This document shows positions 15,982-22,049 of a DNA stretch of 22,049 nucleotides, in pieces; position 1 is the first letter of the stretch; each line of letters begins with the position of its first letter. A program made the translations under genes and the position numbers. The stretch covers positions 1-22,049 of the forward strand of contig USHP01000003.1 of the NCBI GenBank assembly GCA_900554625.1, written 5' to 3'. This stretch comes from an uncultured Eubacteriales bacterium. GTDB taxonomy: Bacteria; Bacillota; Clostridia; Oscillospirales; Oscillospiraceae. The notes under the pieces are model-generated. The model was not told where the DNA came from and ran no database searches. It saw nothing but the letters and a program-made list of their open reading frames with translations.

Positions 15982-17253
15982 ATGGAAAAGAAAAAAATGC
16001 ACTATGCCTGGAAAATCGTCATTGCCTGTATTTTGATTAAGATTGGATCCGGTGGATTTTTGGCTGTAGCTATGGGGAACTTTATCACCCCTATTGTCCG
16101 GGAGTTGGGTTGTCAGGTCAGTGAGCTGACAACCTACACAAACATCAATGCCATTTCCATGGCACTGCTGTACACCACCGCAGCCAAATGGATCAACACC
16201 AAACATATTGGCAAGATTATGGGATTTGCCTCTGTGGCTGAGGTTTTGGGACTGGCGTTGATGGGTACCTATCAGACGGTAGAAATGTTCTACCTGTCCG
16301 GTGCCATCATCGGCATTGCCCAGGCTTTTACGGGATTTGTGGCACTGCCTATTGTAATCAACATGTGGTTCAAGAAGAATACCGGAACGGTTTTTGGCAT
16401 AATTGTTGCCATTGGCAGCGGTGCATCCATGATTTACAGCCTGCTTTCCGGTCAGCTGATTACTTATTTTGGCTGGCGGCAAGCGTATTTTATTATGGCA
16501 GCGGCGGCAGCGGTAATCACCATTCCGGCGGTATTTCTGATTATCAAACGGCCGGAGGAGGCTGGATGTCTGCCTTACGGCGCTCAGGAAACTCCGGGAA
16601 ATACTGTGGCGGCTAGTGCCGGACTGGTGGGAGAAGAATATGATCTTACCGCCCGAGAAGCATTCCGGATGCCGCTTCTGTACATTGCATGGATTGCCTG
16701 TGTCCTTTACAGCTATTCCTGCGGTGTTTCCGGCTATACTACCACATTTGCGACGATGGAATTGGGGCAGAGCACGGCATTTGGCTCCGTGGTAGGTGTT
16801 TGCAGCAGCATGGGCGGCGTCCTCAGCAGCCTGATTGTCGGCCGTATTAACGATAAGTACGGCGTCAAGAAGGGCCTGCTATGGGGAACCGTTACCACCG
16901 CAGCAGGATACCTGATGATGTTCCTGAGTTATCTGAACCCATTGTTTGTATATCCGTCGGTATTTGTGGTAGGACTGGGCAGCTGTATGTACATGGTGCA
17001 GTGTCCGCTGCTGGCACGCAATATTGTGGGAAGCAGCCACTACTCCAAAATCTGGTCCTGGATGATGATGATCAACAGTCTGATCGGCGGAGGCCTGTAT
17101 TCCACCATCGGTATGTTCTATGACAAAACCGGAACCTACCGGGGAGCATTCCTCATGGCCATCGTTATGTATGCTGTAGCAGGCGCTTTGGGGACCATTT
17201 CCGTCAATCAGAGCGATAGACGGCATAAAAAACTGCTTCAGGCACGCGGATAA
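15982..17253 (+). CDS. MFS transporter, OFA/monocarboxylate-like, copy 1
   Basis: This 423-residue membrane protein has the twelve-span layout of the major facilitator superfamily. After HYAWKIVIACILIKIG it shows MWFKKNTGTVFG (128-139), the loop that reads WFPxRRGxAxG in oxalate/formate-antiporter-like members. GWRQAYF (164-170) and KRPEEAGCLPYG (189-200) precede the central loop. Members of this branch move small organic acids or similar anions. A weak purine stretch (GGTCGGGG) precedes the ATG at 15982; the N-terminus aligns with its paralogue at 17287, which supports the start. In this operon it could import a second substrate or export an end product. Confidence 0.88.
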   Translation: MEKKKMHYAWKIVIACILIKIGSGGFLAVAMGNFITPIVRELGCQVSELTTYTNINAISMALLYTTAAKWINTKHIGKIMGFASVAEVLGLALMGTYQTVEMFYLSGAIIGIAQAFTGFVALPIVINMWFKKNTGTVFGIIVAIGSGASMIYSLLSGQLITYFGWRQAYFIMAAAAAVITIPAVFLIIKRPEEAGCLPYGAQETPGNTVAASAGLVGEEYDLTAREAFRMPLLYIAWIACVLYSYSCGVSGYTTTFATMELGQSTAFGSVVGVCSSMGGVLSSLIVGRINDKYGVKKGLLWGTVTTAAGYLMMFLSYLNPLFVYPSVFVVGLGSCMYMVQCPLLARNIVGSSHYSKIWSWMMMINSLIGGGLYSTIGMFYDKTGTYRGAFLMAIVMYAVAGALGTISVNQSDRRHKKLLQARG

Positions 17254-17286
17254 GCAAAATCCATCCATAATTGAGGGAAACGGAAG

Positions 17287-18549
17287 ATGAAAGACAAAAA
17301 ACACTATGCGTGGAAAGTTATGCTGGCATGTATTTTGATTAAAATTGGTACAGCCGGCATGACAATGGTGGCAATGGGCAACTTTGTTACGCCAATTGTC
17401 AAGGAACTTAACTGTGGTGTCAGTGCTCTAACGGCTTACAGCAGCGTCAATGCGGTAGCCATGGCACTGCTGTACACCACTGCGGTGAAATTCCTCAATA
17501 CCAAAAACATCGGCAAAATCATGGGCATTGCCTCTTTGATTGAGGCTGTGGGTCTGGGACTGATGTCTACCTATGACAATGTGTTCCTCTTTTACCTGTC
17601 TGGCGCTGCCATTGGCTTTGCACAGGCTTTCACCGGCTATGTGGCAATACCTGCGGTTATCAACATGTGGTTTAAGAAGAACACAGGTACAGTCTTGGGT
17701 ACCGTCATGGCAGTGGGAAGTGCGGCAACAACCCTGTACAGCCTGCTGACCGGTCAGCTGATCAATTTCTTTGGATGGCGGCAGAGCTATGTGATTATGG
17801 CGCTGATCGCAGCAGTGGTGACGGTTCCGGCGGTATTTCTCTTCATCAAACGTCCGGAAGAAGCCGGCTGCCTGCCCTATGGCGCTGAGGAAGCTGGGCA
17901 GATCTCCGCGGCAGCGGTATCTGTGTCCGATGACGGCTATAGTCTGACCAAGAAGCAGGCCATGAGACTGCCGATGTTCTACATCGCTTGGGTAGCCTGT
18001 GTGTGTTTCAGCTACGGCAGCGGCGTGGCCTACAATGTGCAGACCTTCTCCACCATGGAGCTGGGGCAGACCATTACCTTCAGTTCTGTGGTAGGCGTGA
18101 GCCTGAGCCTTGGTACGATTTTCAGCAGCCTGATCGTGGGCTGGATCAACGACAAGTTTGGCGTCAATGCAGGTCTGGGCTGGGGCTTTGCCACTACGGC
18201 TGTGGGCTTTATGATGATGTTCCTGAGTTACTCCAATCCTGTATTCGTATTGCCGGCGGTGTTTATTGTTGGACTGGGCAATACCATGTACACGGTGCAG
18301 TGCCCGCTGCTGGCTCGTACCGTTGTAGGAGACAAGCACTACTCGGAAATCTGGGCTGTGATGATGGTAATTAACAGCATGGTTGGCGGCGGCCTATGCT
18401 TTACCATTGGCCTGTTCTATGACCTGGCCGGCACATTCCAGGGAGCGTTTATCATGGGCATTGGCCTGTTTGCGGCAGGTGCAATTTTGGGCAACATTGC
18501 CATCCAGATGAGCAACAAACTTCGCAAAAAACTGGCCTCTGCCTCGTAA
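17287..18549 (+). CDS. MFS transporter, OFA/monocarboxylate-like, copy 2
   Basis: This 420-residue protein is a close tandem paralogue of the preceding transporter. It shares HYAWK at the start, NMWFKKNTGTVLG, FGWRQSY and KRPEEAGCLPYGAEE, and runs collinear throughout. The central loop between the two six-span halves is one of the more variable parts. GAGGGAAACGG precedes the ATG. Keeping both copies side by side suggests two related ligands or a division between uptake and export. It ends 157 bases before the last SIS gene, a gap that holds only weak stem-loops. Confidence 0.88.
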   Translation: MKDKKHYAWKVMLACILIKIGTAGMTMVAMGNFVTPIVKELNCGVSALTAYSSVNAVAMALLYTTAVKFLNTKNIGKIMGIASLIEAVGLGLMSTYDNVFLFYLSGAAIGFAQAFTGYVAIPAVINMWFKKNTGTVLGTVMAVGSAATTLYSLLTGQLINFFGWRQSYVIMALIAAVVTVPAVFLFIKRPEEAGCLPYGAEEAGQISAAAVSVSDDGYSLTKKQAMRLPMFYIAWVACVCFSYGSGVAYNVQTFSTMELGQTITFSSVVGVSLSLGTIFSSLIVGWINDKFGVNAGLGWGFATTAVGFMMMFLSYSNPVFVLPAVFIVGLGNTMYTVQCPLLARTVVGDKHYSEIWAVMMVINSMVGGGLCFTIGLFYDLAGTFQGAFIMGIGLFAAGAILGNIAIQMSNKLRKKLASAS

Positions 18550-18653
18550 CGGGCAGAGCTGGTACGGTCCGGAAGTTATTCGGTTTCCCGGAAGCTGGAT
18601 TTGGGAACAGGGTACCTTCCGGATTGTGTAATGAAAAACTACAGGAAATTTTC

Positions 18654-18680
18654 TGCCGCTATTTTTGCGGGCACTTTTCC
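18654..18680 (+). terminator. Weak possible terminator/attenuator before the fifth SIS gene
   Basis: TGCCGC (18654-18659) can pair with GCGGGCA (18667-18673) with one bulged base, followed by CTTTTCC. The stem is short and the T-run poor, so partial termination at most is expected. A longer-range pair, TCCGGAAG (18568-18575) with CTTCCGGA (18616-18623), also lies in this gap. Confidence 0.25.
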
Positions 18681-18706
18681 GCCGAAGAAAGATGAGGTGC
18701 TGACAA

Positions 18707-19876
18707 ATGGAAATCATTGGAAAAGATAACGGTGTCAAACAGGGGTTCCTGACTTATCCGGAATTTGCCAGAGAACTGGAAAACGCGCTGACGGAACAGG
18801 CCATCACCAACGCAATCCCGGATCAGCTGCTAAAGAATATCCGCCACATTGTAGTCACGGGAAACGGAGATTCCTACGCCGCTGCGCTGGCCACCAAGGA
18901 ATTTAACAGCAAAATGTTTATGAATTGCGATTATCAGGTTCTGCGCTGTTTGGATGTCAGCCGGCATCATGTGTTTTCTGCGGAAAATCCGGAGCAGACA
19001 TTGGTAATGGTAATCAGTGTCTCCGGCAGCGGTTCTCGGGTGACGGAGGCCATGCACCGTGCCGCAGTCAAGGGCTGCGCCACTTTGGCCATTACTGCCA
19101 ACCCCAATTCCCGTATGGCGGCACAGGCACAGTATGTTTTGCAGATTCCTGCTGCAAAAGCCGAACGGTTTACCCCTGCTCGCCAGGCCAAAAGTTATGT
19201 TACGGCTCTGAGCACCACATTGCTGATGGGCCTTCACGCTGGACTTGTGCGGGGCAATATCACCGGGGAACAGGCTCAGTTGCTGCGCCGGGAAATGGTG
19301 GATTATGTAGCTCGTGTCTGTACGCCGGAAGTGCTGGACCGGGTGGACGCCCAAATGGAGACGCTGGCACAAACATGGAAAGACTATCGTGGCTATGGTT
19401 TCGTTGGCGGCGGCAGTGATTTTTCTACGGCTTATTTTGGCTGCGCAAAATTCTTTGAACTTTGCGGAAGCATTAACAGCCTCAATGACAGTGAGGATTG
19501 GTGCCACATTGATTTCTTCCAAACCAACCGACAGCAGCTTGGAACGATTGTGGTGGCTTCAAAGAATTGCGCATCCTTCTCCAGATCGTGGGAAACAATT
19601 CTCTCTATGCGAAAATCCCAGCGCAACGTACTGGTGATCACCGATGCCGCTGCGGAGGAATTCCCCCAGGGGGTCAGTGTTTGTACGCTCCCGGAGACGG
19701 AACATGATTATGTAAATCCGCTTATGCAGTTTCTTCCTCTTTCCATGCTGGCAAATTATATTGCCATTGCCCGAGATTACCCATATTTCGGGGGTATGGA
19801 TGCCAGCAATCCCCTGTTCAGTCAGGAGGGGGGAATCAATACCATCAAATCCAGCGAGATACAGTATTTTGACTGA
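18707..19876 (+). CDS. SIS-domain sugar-phosphate isomerase/deglycase-like protein, type III
   Basis: This 389-residue protein has two SIS folds and differs from the four upstream copies. Its first phosphosugar loop reads VVTGNGDSYAAAL (49-61) and the second VISVSGSGSRV (102-112). It lacks the (C/D)N-x-x-GLR motif and instead has ERFTPARQAKSYVTAL (153-168), closer to the ordinary SIS pattern with a Lys-Ser-Tyr/Phe-Thr core. It still keeps Glu251 (FFELCGS) and His267 (SEDWCHID) at the same spacing. The tail YPYFGGMD recalls the YYGG near the end of the deglycase FrlB. The ATG follows GATGAGGTG. It is the last gene of the run and stands before a strong terminator. It may act on a different or later intermediate than the paired copies. 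Confidence 0.84.
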   Translation: MEIIGKDNGVKQGFLTYPEFARELENALTEQAITNAIPDQLLKNIRHIVVTGNGDSYAAALATKEFNSKMFMNCDYQVLRCLDVSRHHVFSAENPEQTLVMVISVSGSGSRVTEAMHRAAVKGCATLAITANPNSRMAAQAQYVLQIPAAKAERFTPARQAKSYVTALSTTLLMGLHAGLVRGNITGEQAQLLRREMVDYVARVCTPEVLDRVDAQMETLAQTWKDYRGYGFVGGGSDFSTAYFGCAKFFELCGSINSLNDSEDWCHIDFFQTNRQQLGTIVVASKNCASFSRSWETILSMRKSQRNVLVITDAAAEEFPQGVSVCTLPETEHDYVNPLMQFLPLSMLANYIAIARDYPYFGGMDASNPLFSQEGGINTIKSSEIQYFD

Positions 19877-19883
19877 CACGGCG

Positions 19884-19920
19884 GCTGACGGCAATATCAG
19901 AGGTATTGCCGTCGGCTTTT
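19884..19920 (+). terminator. Rho-independent terminator ending the ABC/SIS operon
   Basis: GACGGCAATA (19887-19896) pairs perfectly with TATTGCCGTC (19904-19913) around a 7-base loop, with further pairs at the base including G-T. GGCTTTT follows. It lies eight bases past the stop of the fifth SIS gene and should end the long rightward transcript. Confidence 0.85.
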
Positions 19921-19935
19921 GCATTATGGTATGAT
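19906..19935 (+). promoter_or_regulatory. Possible extended -10 promoter for the UvrA-like gene
   Basis: TGGTATGAT (19927-19935) gives an extended -10 with TATGAT, and TTGCCG (19906-19911) lies 18 bases upstream as a poor -35. Being right after the terminator and about 70 bases before the next gene, it is well placed to start a separate transcript. Confidence 0.4.
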
Positions 19936-20002
19936 AACGTGCGACAGCCTTGTTCGGGATATGGACCCGATACAAAACAGCCTGCCAAAAGGAGGAACGT
20001 GC

Positions 20003-21934
20003 ATGCAGCGAGAAGATATTGAAGTAATCGGCGCGGCGCAAAATAATTTGCAGCATATTGATGTAACCATTCCGAAGGAAAAACTGGTGGTGCTGGCGGG
20101 AGTTTCCGGTTCGGGAAAAAGCTCATTGGCATTTCATACGCTGGCGGTAGAAAGCAATCGTCAGTGGCAGGCGTCCTATCCGCTTTATCTGCGAAACCGA
20201 ATGCCTCGTTATGACCGGCCGGAGGTGGACTATATCCGCAATCTAACCCCCACTATTGTGGTGGATCAAAAGCCCATCGGTGCAAACAGTCGTTCTACTG
20301 TTGGTACAGCTACGGACGTTGCACCGTTGATTCGACTGCTGTTTTCCCGTGTAGGACAGCCCAGTGCCGGTGGTGCCACTGCATACTCGTTTAATCATCC
20401 TCTAGGTATGTGTCCGGACTGTACAGGGTTGGGGCAGCGGGCTCAGTTGGACGAGTCGCTGCTGTTCGATATGGACAAATCCATTCGTGACGGCGGTATC
20501 CGGTTTACGCCCTTTGCGGGGGGGAGCTGGCAGGGCTGGTTTTACCGGGAATGTCCTCTGTTCGATTCCGGAAAAAAGCTGAAGGATTTTACTGCCGAGG
20601 AATGGCGGGATCTGTGCTACGGTCCCCAGGAGCCTCTGGAAATGACGATGGTCAACAATAAGGTTGGCACGGTATCCAAGCTGAAATATGAAGGGGTAAT
20701 CCCCAGGTTTAATCGGCTGTACCTGAACCGGGATTTGAGCCGGCAAAAACAGGCTGTGCAGGATGAAGTAATGACCTTTATCCGCACAGGTCCCTGCCCG
20801 ACCTGCGGCGGTATCGGCCTGAATCCCAAGGCCCTTGCCAGCAGAATCAATGGATATAATATTGCCGATTATTACAATATGCAGATCAGCGAACTGCTGC
20901 CGGTTTTGCGGCAAATTACTGTCCCGGTGGGGGCCTCCATTGCCAATCAGATTGGGGAATGTCTGCAGAACATGATTTCTGTGGGGCTGGGGTATCTCAG
21001 TCTTGCCCGACGGACGGATACGTTGTCCGGAGGAGAAAGCCAGCGCCTGAAGATGGTACGCAATCTGGGAAGCAGCCTGAGCAATATTACCTATATTTTT
21101 GACGAACCAACCGCCGGACTGCATCCGGAAGATGCCGGACGGATCGGGAAATTGCTGACAGGAATCCGAGATCATCACAATACAATGCTGGTGGTAGAAC
21201 ACAATCGGGATATGATCGCTATGGCCGATCATGTTATCGAGTTGGGACCGCTGGCAGGAGCGGAAGGCGGCAGGGTCGTCTTTGCGGGTACGGTGGATCA
21301 GCTTCGGCATGCAGATACGCTGACTGCCCGATCCATTACGAAACCGATCCCTGTCAATCCCCGTCCCAGGCCCTGGCAGGAAGCATTCCGTGTGGAGCAC
21401 GCCAATCTGCATAATTTGAAAGATGTGAGCGTGGATATTCCCAAAGGGGTATTAACGGTGGTATCCGGAATGGCAGGATCGGGAAAAAGCAGTCTGATTC
21501 TGCATACCTTTGCCCGGCAGTTCCCCCAGGCCATTGTGCTGGACCAGAAGCCCATCGGCGTATCCTCCCGATCCACCCCGGCAACGTACACTGGAGCCAT
21601 GGATGAGATTCGCAAACTGTTTGCTAAGGCCAATAAGGTAGGCGTCGAGTGGTTCAGTTTTAATTCCAAAGGTGCTTGCCCGGTATGTAAGGGAAAGGGC
21701 GAAATTGCGCCGGATGTGGCTTTTGCGGACCCGGTAACAATCCGATGTGAAGAGTGCGGCGGTCACCGGTATAATGCCAAAGCACTCAGCTATACCTACA
21801 ATGGGAAAAACATTGAGCAGGTTATGGGACTGACCATCCGGGAAGCAGTGGAATTTTTTCCAGAGCAGAAGGTGCACCAACTGCTGCAAAGTCTTTTGGA
21901 TCAATGTCGCTCAGACGGCTTGCTCCGTACTTAG
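20003..21934 (+). pseudogene. Short UvrA-like double ATPase, truncated at the 3' end
   Basis: The frame opens with MQREDIEVIGAAQNNLQHI behind AAAGGAGG and encodes a UvrA-type protein. It has Walker A GVSGSGKSS (33-41), RSTVGT, a zinc element CPDCTGLG and later CPTCGG. Then come signature LSGGESQR (341-348), Walker B YIFDEPTAGLHP, a second Walker A GMAGSGKSS (about 489-497), and zinc pairs CPVCKG and CEECGG. The UvrB-binding and insertion domains are much reduced, as in the short UvrA paralogues tied to drug tolerance rather than core repair. It breaks after LLQSLLD (residue 633), where relatives continue with V-G-L-G-Y-L and a second LSGGE and Walker B. The final ten residues are foreign. Without the second signature and Walker B it is probably non-functional. 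The intact gene would be about 100 residues longer. Confidence 0.8.
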
Positions 21935-21986
21935 TTACAATCGCTCTAACTTCTGCCGTGTAACCAGCCTGACTTTTGCTTGCTTC
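21902..21986 (-). pseudogene. Probable phage-gene scrap (VRAIVTKYGASRLSDID)
   Basis: On the minus strand one frame reads SQAGYTAEVRAIVTKYGAS and on to SRLSDID before running into the UvrA-like gene. The wording resembles short C-terminal domains seen in phage proteins, but I cannot name the family with confidence. It has no start codon, no stop before the junction and no partner gene, so it is a fragment. Confidence 0.4.
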
Positions 21987-22047
21987 GAGCTATCTCGTTT
22001 ATCTGAAATTTTCTTGTTTCCAAAAACTGGGCCTGTTCCGGACTAAT
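21985..22047 (-). pseudogene. HK97-type phage portal protein fragment
   Basis: On the minus strand the window edge encodes PEQAQFLETRKFQINEIAR, a well-conserved stretch of HK97-family portal proteins that normally continues into a FRVPPH-like motif. Here the match ends at EIAR and the frame runs into unrelated sequence with a stop soon after. It may extend beyond the window on its N-terminal side. Only 21 codons are visible. Confidence 0.6.
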
Positions 22048-22049
22048 GG

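Noticed and set aside
17428..18339. A 303-codon open frame on the minus strand
   Set aside because: It is opposite the second MFS gene, and the translation is His/Gln-rich and hydrophilic, as expected for the antisense of a membrane protein.
18568..18623. TCCGGAAG/CTTCCGGA pair as a terminator after the second MFS gene
   Set aside because: The loop is 40 bases and no T-run follows; an 8-bp match at that distance in this base composition can be chance.
1..22049. CRISPR arrays, tRNA or rRNA genes
   Set aside because: No regularly spaced direct repeats, cloverleaf-like sequences or rRNA-like conserved stretches were seen on either strand.

Overview
The window looks like a stretch of a gut-type Clostridia (Firmicutes) chromosome, most likely of the Oscillospiraceae kind. 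The evidence is moderate GC, strong GGAGG ribosome sites, a lysine-led lipoprotein signal of the type common in that group, and TTG starts. This placement is an inference from style, not from a marker gene.

Left edge (1-473): a 32-codon stub of an IS110-type transposase, about 240 bases in which I recognise nothing, and a strong terminator serving the leftward genes. From 474 to 2507, leftward: a MalY/PatB-type PLP enzyme and a DeoR-family repressor. From 2508 to 2970: a divergent control region with a near-perfect promoter in each direction and a cluster of CGAAC/GTTCG half-sites between them.

From 2971 to 19876, rightward, fifteen genes lie nearly end to end. A BMP-type ABC importer comes first (lipoprotein, double ATPase, two permeases). 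Then come two SIS-domain proteins (type I, type II), two PfkB-like kinases, again a type I and a type II SIS protein, a BtpA/SgcQ-family barrel, a 139-residue membrane protein, two MFS transporters and a fifth SIS protein. A rightward terminator follows at 19884-19920.

The most informative signal is in the SIS proteins. All five keep a Glu and a His exactly 16 residues apart, at the places that in GlmS (Glu488/His504) and the ketosamine-phosphate deglycase FraB (Glu214/His230) do the chemistry. The usual E-x-x-H-G-P text around the His is replaced by S-E-x-(W/F/Y)-x-H-(I/V). With kinases of the FrlD superfamily beside them, the simplest reading is import of a sugar-amine conjugate or other ketose/aldose compound, phosphorylation, then isomerisation or deglycation. 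Almost every part is present twice. The substrate is unknown, and I do not recognise this operon as a described system.

Right edge (20003-22049): a short UvrA-like double ATPase is cut off before its second signature motif. The sequence after the break reads, on the other strand, as two scraps of phage genes, including a portal-protein piece. This is either a rearrangement or a chimeric assembly.
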